Source: an uncultured Aequorivita sp. (GTDB lineage: Bacteria; Bacteroidota; Bacteroidia; Flavobacteriales; Flavobacteriaceae). Taken from it: a DNA stretch of 48,731 nucleotides. Below the pieces are notes generated by a model. The model had not been told where the DNA came from and did no database searches. It saw only the letters and a list, made by a program, of their open reading frames with translations. Location: contig CAKZLK010000001.1 of assembly GCA_937125455.1 (NCBI GenBank), positions 1-48,731 on the forward strand. The letters run 5' to 3'. A program made the position numbers and the translations under genes. Shown in pieces: positions 1 to 8,287 of the stretch. Position 1 is the stretch's first letter. Every line of letters starts with the position of its first letter.

Positions 1-486
1 CAGGTTGAACTGTTGCCGTTCACATCGGTTACTGTTAATGTTACTGTGTTTGGACCTACGTCTGCACAGGTGAAGTCGGTTACGTCTATGCTCGTGCTTG
101 CTATACCACAGGCATCGGTGCTTCCGTTTTCAATATCGCCTACTGTAATGCTTGCATCTCCGTTGGCATCCAATTGGATGGTGAACGGTGCGGCGCAATT
201 GGCAACCGGCGGCACATTGTCTTCAACTGTTACAATCGTTGTGCAGGTTGAACTGTTGCCGTTCACATCGGTTACTGTTAATGTTACTGTGTTTGGACCT
301 ACGTCTGCACAGGTGAAGTCTGTTTTGTCTATACTCGTACTCGCTATTCCACACGCGTCGGTGCTTCCGTTTTCAATATCGCCTACTGTAATGCTTGCAT
401 CTCCGTTGGCATCCAGTTGGATAGTGAACGGTGCGGCACAGTTGGCAACCGGGGGTTCGATATCGTTTATTGTTACAGTAAATGAA
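1..486 (-). repeat. Near-identical 243-bp HYR-type tandem repeats
   Basis: The stretch from position 1 restarts almost base for base at 244, a period of 243 bp or 81 residues. A more diverged third copy begins near 1789. The units encode a segment with paired cysteines that reads through TVTLTVTDVNGN, typical of HYR-like beta-sandwich repeats. The much higher identity of the two edge copies suggests recent duplication or gene conversion. The array may continue beyond the window. Confidence 0.85.
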
Positions 487-3400
487 CACGTGTTTGTGTT
501 TCCTGATGCATCGGTCACCACAAACGTATTGGTCGTGGTTCCAATTGGATATAGTACTCCTGAGCCCAAACCAGCGGTTTGTACTGTAGCAGCACCTGAG
601 CAATTATCTGTTCCAACAGGAACAGCATACGTTATTACTGCACCACAAACTCCAGGGTCATTATTCTGGGTAATGTTTCCAGGACAAGTGATTTCCGGAG
701 CTTCGGTATCGTTTACAGTTACAGTAAATGTACAAGTATCCGTGTTTCCTGATGCATCGGTTACTACAAACGTATTAGTTGTGGTTCCAACAGGGAAAGT
801 ACTTCCTGAAGGAAGACCAGCCGTTTGGTTAGGGGCCACTGCTATATTCCAAGTAATGGTAACCTCACCATTACCTGATCTAATACCAGCGGTTGCTGTT
901 GCATTATTTACACCTCCAATATATGAAGTACCGCCAGCACCACCGCCGCCAGACCATGCGCCACCGCCACCGCCAGCGCCACCGCCGCCGCCGCCGCCAG
1001 CGTAATAGCCGCCACCGCCGCCACCGCCGCCAGATCCAGTAAATCCACCACATCCTATTTTACCATCTCCACCATTACCCCCAATTGCTAAAGCACCATT
1101 AGTTCCTGAACCTCCAGTATCACCACAATTAGAGTTTCCTAAACCTCCTGTTCCACCCATCATATCGGTAGCACCTATTCCTCCAGTTCCTCCTGGGCTG
1201 CAACCACTTCCTGTAGTTCCAGAACCTCCTAATAAAATATCACCTCCATTTCCTCCGTTTCCACCTGGACCAACTGCACAGCTTCCTTGAGGTCCGCCTG
1301 TACCACCACCACCACCGGCAGCAATAATAATTCTATCATTTATGGTTCCTCCACCAATTCTTACATCACTGGCACCACCACCGTGACCTGAAATATTAGG
1401 TCCACTAACACCTGGGTTACCTCCTCCATTAAATCCATCACTTCCGCCTACATATATTGTTAAAACATCGCCAGGAGTTACTGATAGTTCTCCATTGGCC
1501 ATAGCTCCAAAGCCACCAGTACCAAAACTTCCTCCAATGCCAGACTCTCCTTGGGCACCAAAGGCTTCAATTGAAATAGAGGTAACACCAGCTGGAACAG
1601 TGAAATTTTCCATAGCGCCAGTATATGTGAAAGTTTGTGATACAGGAACAGTTGAGCTACAATTGTCTGTTGCGGTTACTGTATAATTTACAACGGCGCC
1701 ACAAACACCTAGGTCATTACTTACAGTAATATCTCCAGGACAAGTAATTACTGGTGGAATATTATCTTCAACTGTTACAATAGTAGTACAGGTTGAAGAA
1801 TTTCCGTTTACATCGGTTACTGTTAATGTTACCGTGTTTGGGCCTACATTACTACAGTCAAAATCTGATTTATCTATAGAAGTGCTTCCAACCCCACAAT
1901 TGTCCGTACTGCCATTTTCAATATCGGCTGTCGTGATACTGGCCATTCCATTAACATCCAATTGAATTGTAAATGGAGCTGCACAGTTTGCAACTGGAGG
2001 TTCGGTATCCGCTACAGTCACAGTATCTGAATCGCTATTTGCACATCCATTAGCGTCGCTAAATGTATATGTTAAAGTATGTGTTCCATTACCCGCAGCC
2101 CCTGCATCGAATGTATATGTCATACCATTTCCATCATCCGTAACACCAGGACCACTATAAACACCTCCCATTGGAGTTCCTCCTCCTTGGCCAGTTAAAA
2201 CTGCACTCGGACAAACAGGGCTCGCTGGCGCTGAAAATGTAACTGTTGGTAATGCATTTATGGTTACGCTAACACTTGAACTGTTCGGACAATTTCCAGC
2301 TGTTGTGTAAGTAACAGAGTATGCTCTAGGTGTACTAGCAGATACATCTATTGTTCCTGTAGAAGCATTAATTGATAAACCTGCTGGTGATGAAGTGAAA
2401 GTTCCTCCACCTAACCCTGTAATGGTTGGTGTTGGATCTGACGCATCTACACAATATGCAGCTGCACTGTAGTTAAACGAAGCATCATCCAATGCATTTA
2501 TTGTAACACTAACATTAGAACTATTCGAACAAACTCCAGCCGTTGTATAAGTAACGGTGAATGCTCCAGGTGTACTGGCGGACACATCAATTACTCCTGT
2601 TGAAGCATTAATTGCCAAGCCTGCTGGGGCTGAAGTGAAAGTTCCCCCACCTACACCTGTAATGGTAGGTGTAGGGTCTGCCGCATTTACACAATATGCA
2701 GAAGCACTATAGTTAAACGAAGCATCATCCAATGCATTTATAGTAACACTTACGCTAGAACTATTTGGACAAGTTCCAGACGTTGTGTAAGTAACTGTGT
2801 ATGCTCCAGGTGTACTGGCGGACAAATCAATTGCTCCTGTTGAAGCATTAATTGCCAAGCCTGCTGGTGCTGAAGTGAAAGTTCCACCAGCCAAACCAGT
2901 GATTGTTGGGGTAGGATCTGCACCAGCTATACAATAGGAAGCAGCACCGTAGCTAAACGAAGCGTCATCTAATGCGTTTATAGTAACACTAACCCCTGAA
3001 CTATTTGGACAAGTTCCAGCTGTTGTATATGTAACTGTATATAATCCAGGTGTACTAGCTGATACATCAATTGCTCCTGTTGAAGCATTAATTGATAAGC
3101 CTGCTGGTGCTGAAGTGAAAGTTCCACCAGCTAAACCTGTAATGGTTGGCGAAGGATCTCCAGCACTAACACAATATGAAGCAGCACTGTAGTTAAATGA
3201 AGCATCATCCAAAGCATTTATAGTAATACTCACACCTGAACTATTTGGACAAGTTCCAGACGTTGTGTAAGTAACAGTGTATGTTCCTGCTGTACTGGCG
3301 GATACATCAATTGCTCCTGTTGAAGCATTAATGGACAATCCTGCTCCCGAAGTGAAAGTTCCTCCTGCTAAACCTGAAATGGTTGGAGTAGGGTCTGTAT

Positions 3401-5267
3401 CATTTGCGCAATAGGAAGCAGCGCTGTAGCTAAAAGAAGCGTCATCCAATGCAAAGACTTCAATATCATCTGTTGCAGAATTTCCACTTTCTGTATAAGT
3501 TAAAGTGTGTACTCCAACTCCTGCCGCAGCAGGGTCGAAACTGTAAGTTGTGCCATTACCGTCATCGGTTACTCCTGGACCACTGTATACACCACCAGTA
3601 GGCGTTCCTCCTCCAAGACTAGTTTGCACTCCAGCATCAACACATAAATCAGCTGGAGCTGTAAATGAGGTAAGTATTACTGAATAACCACAGCCAGAAT
3701 TTGCAGTAGGCACGAATTCATTGGTGTCATTACTTATCCAATATTGAATATCATTGATTATTGCCGAAATTTGAGCAGCAGTCCCAGTAATTGGAACTCC
3801 TCCAGGCACGGAAGAACAATCAAACTGCCAGTTGTCAACCTCTGTTTCAGGAGATCCTGCAACATAAAGCCTAATGGCGTTTACGCCGTTGGTTAATTGA
3901 TCTGGTAAGGAAGTTGTTGTGTTTGAAGTATTTGCTCCGTCCCAATCGGCATCGTTTGTAACGCCTGGGTCTACATTACTATGTATTCCAGTAATAAAAT
4001 TGGGGGAAGCAGCTGTGCCTTGATAAGCAAATAGTTGATCTCCAATGGAGGACAAAACACTCCCAGACATAAAACTTCCCGGCAGGGTAACAATATCTCC
4101 TGCACTCATTGCAGAGGAAGCGTACCAAGTTGCACTGGCATCACCACCTCCAGAACCTGCACATGTAATTGTATTTGGGTTTGAAACACCGCAATCGGTG
4201 AATTTTATATTTGTTCCTGCAATTATATCTTTCAAAATTATAAAAGCAAAAGAATCAGTTCCATCTAAATTAAAGCCCACAAAGGCAATGTCGCCTGCAG
4301 CTAATGTTGTGGAAGGTGGTTCGTTTATTGTTACATTTATGGTGCACGTAGCACTATTTCCAGCTTCATCAGTAGCAGTTAAAATAACCGCAAAAACACC
4401 AACACCGACCATAGTGCCAGCGGTTGGAGATTGTGTTATTGTAATATTTGCTGGAGCAGAACCACCAGGATCGGTTGCAGTTGTCCCAGTTACTAAATCT
4501 GGTATCGCAGCCAGTCCATTAGTTCCTGCTGTAATAGGCGCAGGAGTAGGCGCACATGAAATTACAGGTGGAGTGGTATCTGCACCAGTAGTAACCGTAA
4601 AAGTACATCCTGATTCCACTGCAGGATTATAAACCGTAGTATTATCGCTTACCCAATTTGCCCTATTATTTACAATTGCCCTAATATCAGCTGCTGTTCC
4701 AGATACTGCACCTCCAGCAATCATACAACTAAACTGCCAGTTATCTGCCTCTGGGACTAACCTTACTGCGGTAGAACCAGTAACCAAAGCATTTGGGAGG
4801 GCCGAAGTGGAATTGCTATTTGCAACACCATCCCAGTTTGCATCATCGCCTCCACCAGTTATATCGTTGGATTGCATACCAGCAATAAATACTGGAGCGG
4901 CTGTGGAACCTTGAATTGCAAAAATTTGGTCCCCAATGGAGCTATAGGATGCCGTTGCTGGCATGGCGCTCATATCTACTGTTATAACATCACCTGCGCT
5001 CCTCGCTGAACCAGAGGTCCAAGTAAACTCGCCATCACCATTGGTTGCAAAAAAACCAGTGCCATCATTCCAACCCATATCGGTAAAAATAATAGTAGTG
5101 GCGGCGTCAATATCCTTAAGAAGAACAAAAGTCACGTTGTCATCAGCACTTAGTGTATAATCTGAATTACTGCCTATAAAAGCAATATCTCCCGCGGTTA
5201 AAGTTGTTTGGCTATTGCCTATGAATGTAGCAAAAAGTAGGATAATTAATAGGGTAATTTTTTTCAT
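1..5267 (-). CDS. Giant secreted repeat protein (HYR/adhesin-like), C-terminus outside window
   Basis: The frame is open without a stop from the ATG at 5267 to the left edge, giving at least 1755 residues. A hydrophobic signal peptide (about residues 1-20, ending near Asn-Ser-Gln-Thr) points to Sec export. Two related domains of about 180 residues follow (roughly 20-200 and 290-480), each opening with an AGDIAF motif. Next come five 80-residue repeats (about 607-1006), HYR-like beta-sandwich segments with paired cysteines, a very glycine-rich block (about 1215-1450) and more HYR-like copies running to the edge. Such proteins in Bacteroidota are normally surface or secreted adhesins. A type IX sorting domain would be expected at the missing C-terminus but cannot be seen. 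The gene lies 60 bp downstream of two collar-domain genes on the same strand, so it may be the last gene of that operon. The exact substrate or ligand is unknown. Confidence 0.9.
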   Translation of the reverse strand, partial: MKKITLLIILLFATFIGNSQTTLTAGDIAFIGSNSDYTLSADDNVTFVLLKDIDAATTIIFTDMGWNDGTGFFATNGDGEFTWTSGSARSAGDVITVDMSAMPATASYSSIGDQIFAIQGSTAAPVFIAGMQSNDITGGGDDANWDGVANSNSTSALPNALVTGSTAVRLVPEADNWQFSCMIAGGAVSGTAADIRAIVNNRANWVSDNTTVYNPAVESGCTFTVTTGADTTPPVISCAPTPAPITAGTNGLAAIPDLVTGTTATDPGGSAPANITITQSPTAGTMVGVGVFAVILTATDEAGNSATCTINVTINEPPSTTLAAGDIAFVGFNLDGTDSFAFIILKDIIAGTNIKFTDCGVSNPNTITCAGSGGGDASATWYASSAMSAGDIVTLPGSFMSGSVLSSIGDQLFAYQGTAASPNFITGIHSNVDPGVTNDADWDGANTSNTTTSLPDQLTNGVNAIRLYVAGSPETEVDNWQFDCSSVPGGVPITGTAAQISAIINDIQYWISNDTNEFVPTANSGCGYSVILTSFTAPADLCVDAGVQTSLGGGTPTGGVYSGPGVTDDGNGTTYSFDPAAAGVGVHTLTYTESGNSATDDIEVFALDDASFSYSAASYCANDTDPTPTISGLAGGTFTSGAGLSINASTGAIDVSASTAGTYTVTYTTSGTCPNSSGVSITINALDDASFNYSAASYCVSAGDPSPTITGLAGGTFTSAPAGLSINASTGAIDVSASTPGLYTVTYTTAGTCPNSSGVSVTINALDDASFSYGAASYCIAGADPTPTITGLAGGTFTSAPAGLAINASTGAIDLSASTPGAYTVTYTTSGTCPNSSSVSVTINALDDASFNYSASAYCVNAADPTPTITGVGGGTFTSAPAGLAINASTGVIDVSASTPGAFTVTYTTAGVCSNSSNVSVTINALDDASFNYSAAAYCVDASDPTPTITGLGGGTFTSSPAGLSINASTGTIDVSASTPRAYSVTYTTAGNCPNSSSVSVTINALPTVTFSAPASPVCPSAVLTGQGGGTPMGGVYSGPGVTDDGNGMTYTFDAGAAGNGTHTLTYTFSDANGCANSDSDTVTVADTEPPVANCAAPFTIQLDVNGMASITTADIENGSTDNCGVGSTSIDKSDFDCSNVGPNTVTLTVTDVNGNSSTCTTIVTVEDNIPPVITCPGDITVSNDLGVCGAVVNYTVTATDNCSSTVPVSQTFTYTGAMENFTVPAGVTSISIEAFGAQGESGIGGSFGTGGFGAMANGELSVTPGDVLTIYVGGSDGFNGGGNPGVSGPNISGHGGGASDVRIGGGTINDRIIIAAGGGGGTGGPQGSCAVGPGGNGGNGGDILLGGSGTTGSGCSPGGTGGIGATDMMGGTGGLGNSNCGDTGGSGTNGALAIGGNGGDGKIGCGGFTGSGGGGGGGGYYAGGGGGGGAGGGGGAWSGGGGAGGTSYIGGVNNATATAGIRSGNGEVTITWNIAVAPNQTAGLPSGSTFPVGTTTNTFVVTDASGNTDTCTFTVTVNDTEAPEITCPGNITQNNDPGVCGAVITYAVPVGTDNCSGAATVQTAGLGSGVLYPIGTTTNTFVVTDASGNTNTCSFTVTINDIEPPVANCAAPFTIQLDANGDASITVGDIENGSTDACGIASTSIDKTDFTCADVGPNTVTLTVTDVNGNSSTCTTIVTVEDNVPPVANCAAPFTIQLDANGDASITVGDIENGSTDACGIASTSIDVTDFTCADVGPNTVTLTVTDVNGNSST
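2251..3447 (-). repeat. Five tandem 240-bp repeats inside the giant protein gene
   Basis: Unit boundaries recur at 2251, 2491, 2731, 2971 and 3211, exactly 240 bp apart. The last unit (3211-3447) is 3 bp shorter. Each unit encodes 80 residues starting near DDASF, containing an SYC cysteine, a Gly-rich turn and a second cysteine in a CPNSSG motif. The copies differ by scattered substitutions, many at third codon positions, so the array is older than the last few replications but is still being kept in register. Confidence 0.9.
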
Positions 5268-5327
5268 GATTTTTAATTTACGTTAAGCTTTATCTGGGGA
5301 GATTTTGGCATTAAATAAAGGGGTTGA

Positions 5328-5834
5328 TTAATTTCTTGAAGGGAAAATACCTACGGTCGCAATACAGTAGTTTACTACCAGATAAGGATTTTGTATGTTA
5401 AAAGGTATGCTTCCTCCATTATTTCCAATTGAAGCAGCTGCCATTTGGGTATCTGCAGAAGTTCCAAAAGCGCTTGTGCCATCTCCAGCTATATAAGTAC
5501 CACCCGGTGTATCGGAATCTCCTTCTTCCTTTGCAGCAAGAGAATGGTTGTGAGAAGGCATTTCAGGAATTGTAAGGGTGTGTGTTTCTGAACCAGCTCT
5601 TTGTCCAATGCTTACTGGACTTAGTCCTGGGCCAGTCCCTTGATGGCGACCAGATCTACCTCTAAGGTCTGGAAGCGCAAAAGTTGTTCTTCCATCACCA
5701 CCGTAAGTAGTTCCTATAAGTGAAAATAATGCTGTGTTCGAGCTAATAGCTAAAAGTTGTCCGTCGCATTTTGCCCACCCACGTGGTGCAAAATTAAATC
5801 CGAATGCTTGAATTTGTCCAATTAATGGGTCCAT
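5328..5834 (-). CDS. Phage tail collar domain protein (MdpB/microcystin-dependent type), copy 2
   Basis: This 168-residue protein starts MDPLIGQIQAFGFNF and carries the collar-domain signature around residues 17-60 (GWAKCDGQLL, then TTYGGDGRTTFALPDLRGR). The C-terminal half is Gly/Ser-rich and ends in NPYLVVNYCIATVGIFPSRN. It has no signal peptide. The collar fold is known from phage tail fibres and from bacterial 'microcystin-dependent protein' homologues whose role is unsettled. It is nearly identical to the upstream neighbour at 5880-6386, with a 45-bp gap between them, so the pair is a recent tandem duplication. No other phage genes are nearby, so a cellular or surface role is more likely than a prophage remnant. 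Confidence 0.9.
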   Translation of the reverse strand: MDPLIGQIQAFGFNFAPRGWAKCDGQLLAISSNTALFSLIGTTYGGDGRTTFALPDLRGRSGRHQGTGPGLSPVSIGQRAGSETHTLTIPEMPSHNHSLAAKEEGDSDTPGGTYIAGDGTSAFGTSADTQMAAASIGNNGGSIPFNIQNPYLVVNYCIATVGIFPSRN

Positions 5835-5879
5835 AATTTTTTTGTTTTAGAGTGAAATATAAAATTTACGTTTGAATAA

Positions 5880-6386
5880 TTAATTTCTTGAAGGGAAAAT
5901 ACCTACGGTTGCAATACAGTAGTTTACTACCAGATAAGGGTTTTGTATGTTAAAGGATTGATTTCCTCCATTATTTCCCACGGCGTTAGCTGCCATTTGG
6001 GTATCTGCAGAAGTTCCAAAAGCGCTTGTGCCATCTCCAGCTATATAAGTACCACCTGGTGTATCGGAATTTCCTTCTTCTTTTGCAGCAATAGAATGGT
6101 TGTGAGAAGGCATTTGAGCAGTAGTCAAGGTATGTGTTTCAGCCCCTCCCCTTTGCCCAATGGTTACTGTACTTAGCCCCGGACCTGTTCCTTGATGACG
6201 TCCAGATCTACCTCTAAGGTCTGGAAGTGCAAAAGTTGTTCTTCCATCACCACCATAAGTGGTTCCTAATAAGGAGAACAGCGCTGAGTTTGAACTAATA
6301 GCTAGAAGTGTACCATCACATTTAGCCCAGCCACGTGGTGTAAAATTAAATCCGAATGCTTGAATTTGTCCGAGAATTGGGTCCAT
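5880..6386 (-). CDS. Phage tail collar domain protein (MdpB/microcystin-dependent type), copy 1
   Basis: This is a 168-residue paralogue of 5328-5834, of identical length and nearly identical at both ends. Differences are concentrated in the middle (residues about 92-110) and near 130-145. It carries the same GWAKCDG and LPDLRGR collar signature. It starts 19 bp after the intradiol-like gene ends, which suggests cotranscription: dioxygenase-like protein, collar copy 1, collar copy 2, giant adhesin. The lack of an export signal leaves open how, or whether, it reaches the surface. Confidence 0.9.
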   Translation of the reverse strand: MDPILGQIQAFGFNFTPRGWAKCDGTLLAISSNSALFSLLGTTYGGDGRTTFALPDLRGRSGRHQGTGPGLSTVTIGQRGGAETHTLTTAQMPSHNHSIAAKEEGNSDTPGGTYIAGDGTSAFGTSADTQMAANAVGNNGGNQSFNIQNPYLVVNYCIATVGIFPSRN

Positions 6387-6405
6387 AATTTTTTGTTTTA
6401 GGTTT

Positions 6406-6957
6406 TTAAATTGAAATGTTGAAGTGTACGGTTGATTGATTTAAAAAGTCTTCTTTCTTAGGAAACAATTTATCTCCCAACTGCTTATTTTTTTTCCAAT
6501 GTTCACAAGTAATATGTGCTCCAGAATTATTTAAAATTAATTCTGTGAAACTAGAATCTTCAGCATTTGAAACTTTGAAATATATTCGTGGGGCTTTCCC
6601 TTCTTCCTTATTCGGAAAATCAGTTATAAATTCATAATTTCCCACATCATCAGTTTGAAGTTTTGCGCGATGCCTATATTTTGAAGAATTTGGCGAAAGA
6701 TGCCAAACTTCTATACTTGCATTTTTTATAGGTGTGTCACCATCTTTTTCATAGATAGTTCCTTTTATAGTAATTGAATTAGAGTCAAAAATACCTGCTC
6801 TTAAATCATTTTTAGTTTCGGCATACGGATTATAGCCTAAAAAAGGACTTTCAGATTCCGTAAAAGCACTGGCAATGGAGGGAGTCAATACGGTTAGCCC
6901 CGTTATGGCAAAAGCAGAATTGCGCATAAAGAGCCTTCGCGAAGTAGTGTTTTTCAT
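6406..6957 (-). CDS. Tat-exported intradiol ring-cleavage dioxygenase-like protein, iron ligands degenerate
   Basis: The protein has 183 residues. The N-terminus has a twin-arginine motif (SRRLFM, residues 6-11), a hydrophobic stretch and an Ala-Ser-Ala-type cleavage site near 31, so Tat export is likely. Residues 62-130 match the intradiol dioxygenase core: GTIYEKDG, IEVWH (82-86), KYRHRA (93-98) and TDDVGNYEF (102-110). In active enzymes Fe(III) is held by two Tyr and a His-x-His pair. Here Tyr94 fits the first ligand, but the region of the second Tyr is replaced by Asn/Lys/Glu residues and the HIH motif reads Arg124-Ile-Tyr126. Catalytic ring cleavage is therefore doubtful, and a structural or binding role of the beta-sandwich is more likely. 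It is probably the first gene of the collar/adhesin operon. Confidence 0.85.
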   Translation of the reverse strand: MKNTTSRRLFMRNSAFAITGLTVLTPSIASAFTESESPFLGYNPYAETKNDLRAGIFDSNSITIKGTIYEKDGDTPIKNASIEVWHLSPNSSKYRHRAKLQTDDVGNYEFITDFPNKEEGKAPRIYFKVSNAEDSSFTELILNNSGAHITCEHWKKNKQLGDKLFPKKEDFLNQSTVHFNISI

Positions 6958-7017
6958 ATTTTGGTTAGTTAGTATTTAAGAATCATTTTATTAAATAACA
7001 GGTTTAAAACGTGCATT

Positions 7018-7032
7018 TTAATGAAACATTAA
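7018..7032. promoter_or_regulatory. Inverted repeat TTAATG-N3-CATTAA between divergent genes
   Basis: A perfect 6-bp dyad with a 3-bp centre lies in the 191-bp region between the divergent genes at 6957 (minus) and 7149 (plus), about 60 bp from the minus start. The AT-rich setting makes chance occurrence possible. Confidence 0.3.
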
Positions 7033-7081
7033 TTCTTAAATATTTATTTCTGCAAGTTAAAAGATATATTTAAAAAAAACC

Positions 7082-7099
7082 ATACGTAGTACTACGTAT
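7082..7099. promoter_or_regulatory. 18-bp perfect palindrome, candidate operator
   Basis: ATACGTAGTACTACGTAT is its own reverse complement over all 18 bases. It lies 50 bp upstream of the PRMT-like gene at 7149, in the divergent promoter region. Its size and position suit a dimeric repressor or activator. I do not recognise the cognate regulator. Confidence 0.55.
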
Positions 7100-7148
7100 A
7101 TTCGTTTATCGAATATATATGTATATTATCGGCATTAAAACTTAACTT

Positions 7149-8186
7149 ATGATTAACAAAAAGGCAAAGAAAAAACTGGGAGAAATCACTCAAAATTTAA
7201 TTTCTGAAAAAGTAGATTCTAAAGCCATAAAAAGTTCCATTGAAGCATTAAAGCTTCTTTTAGAAACAGTTTCGGAGCAAAGCCAAGAGACTCCAGGTAA
7301 TTCGGAAAATATATTCTTAGCTGCCGGAAAAGCAATCAGCCCCAAATGGGCGGGAATGTGTCTTAAAGACGCACAACGCACAAATAAATTTATGATAGGG
7401 TTAAACCAAGCTGTGCAGAAGGTTCTTAATAAAACTCCTGGGAAACCGGTTACCATACTTTATTCAGGCACGGGTCCCTTTGCAACTTTAATCTTACCGT
7501 TATTAACACTTTATACACCTTCCGAATTACAACTTATTTTACTGGAAGTAAACACGTCTAGCATTGAAAGCTTAAAAAATATTATTAAAGGCTTCGGGGT
7601 TCAAGACTATGTAGCTGCAATCTATAATTCTGACGCTTCAAATTTTATTATACCCAAAGAATTTGAAGTAGACATTCTGTTAGTGGAATGTATGCAACAC
7701 GCTTTGATGAGGGAACCACAAGTTGAGATAATCTACAATCTGCTTCCACAAATAAAAAAGGAAGTTATTTTGATTCCCGAAGAAATTTCCTTGCATTTGG
7801 CGCTTGTTGATATAGACAAAAAAAACAAATATCAATCAATAGAAGATAATAAAAGTAAAAAGGATTATTATGAAAATTCCGAAGCAGTTTTCACACTTAA
7901 TAAAGCAGAAGTACTTCAGAATAATTTAAACTTTAAAAAGGAGGGTTTTCAATTTCCCGAAAAGGAGACCTACTTTTCCAAAGAGCAACTCAACAATCAC
8001 GACTTTATAGCCATTACAACCGAAATTACTATCTTCAAAAATATTTCCTTAAATATTGACGAAAGCGGACTCACGGTTCCATTATTTTTGGCAGATTTAA
8101 ACAACGATCAAACCGTAATCGGAGCCAAAACACAATATATTGTAGGTCCAGAACCGGGTCTTGACTCACAATTGGTTCGATTTTAA
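7149..8186 (+). CDS. PRMT-like SAM-dependent methyltransferase
   Basis: This 345-residue protein has the class I SAM-methyltransferase layout of protein arginine methyltransferases. MCLKDAQRT (residues 70-78) parallels the N-terminal MLKDxxRT segment of PRMTs. YSGTGPF (105-111) is motif I, and Glu133 ends strand beta-2. ECMQHALMRE (180-189) reproduces the PRMT 'double-E loop' with two Glu exactly nine residues apart, the pair that grips the substrate guanidinium. A beta-rich C-terminal part (about 205-345) could be the barrel domain, but I see no THW loop. PRMTs are mainly eukaryotic and bacterial members are little described. The substrate is unknown; arginine or another amine methylation is an inference. 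The gene has its own upstream region with a palindrome and lies 101 bp ahead of a histidine kinase gene. Confidence 0.7.
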   Translation: MINKKAKKKLGEITQNLISEKVDSKAIKSSIEALKLLLETVSEQSQETPGNSENIFLAAGKAISPKWAGMCLKDAQRTNKFMIGLNQAVQKVLNKTPGKPVTILYSGTGPFATLILPLLTLYTPSELQLILLEVNTSSIESLKNIIKGFGVQDYVAAIYNSDASNFIIPKEFEVDILLVECMQHALMREPQVEIIYNLLPQIKKEVILIPEEISLHLALVDIDKKNKYQSIEDNKSKKDYYENSEAVFTLNKAEVLQNNLNFKKEGFQFPEKETYFSKEQLNNHDFIAITTEITIFKNISLNIDESGLTVPLFLADLNNDQTVIGAKTQYIVGPEPGLDSQLVRF

Positions 8187-8258
8187 TTGCTGGTTTTTTC
8201 ACATTCTTTTACTTTTTTTGAGCAAGCCTTATAGCAATGTACAAACGTTATAATTTGA

Positions 8259-8266
8259 TACCTTTG
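8259..8266 (+). promoter_or_regulatory. Candidate -7 box (TACCTTTG) for the kinase gene
   Basis: It matches the Bacteroidota TAnnTTTG consensus 21 bp upstream of the kinase ATG. No clear -33 TTTG sits at the expected spacing, so the assignment is tentative. Confidence 0.4.
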
Positions 8267-8287
8267 AAAAAAGAATGAAGGTGTTTT

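Noticed and set aside
13-1005. Long plus-strand open frame opposite the giant protein gene
   Set aside because: It is the mirror of the repetitive minus-strand gene; its repeats and Pro-rich tail are antisense of the HYR and Gly-rich parts, with no start signal.
930-1035. GCC-rich run as a simple-sequence recombination site
   Set aside because: It is explained by glycine codons of the Gly-rich domain in the minus-strand gene.
2251-3447. CRISPR array
   Set aside because: The repeats are 240 bp, in frame and coding; there are no short repeats with unique spacers or cas genes.
4045-4632. Plus-strand open frame of 195 codons
   Set aside because: Antisense shadow of the same minus-strand gene, whose frame is continuous through it.
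5328-6386. Prophage tail module
   Set aside because: Only collar-domain proteins are present; no other phage structural, lysis or integration genes lie nearby, and the neighbours are surface-protein genes.
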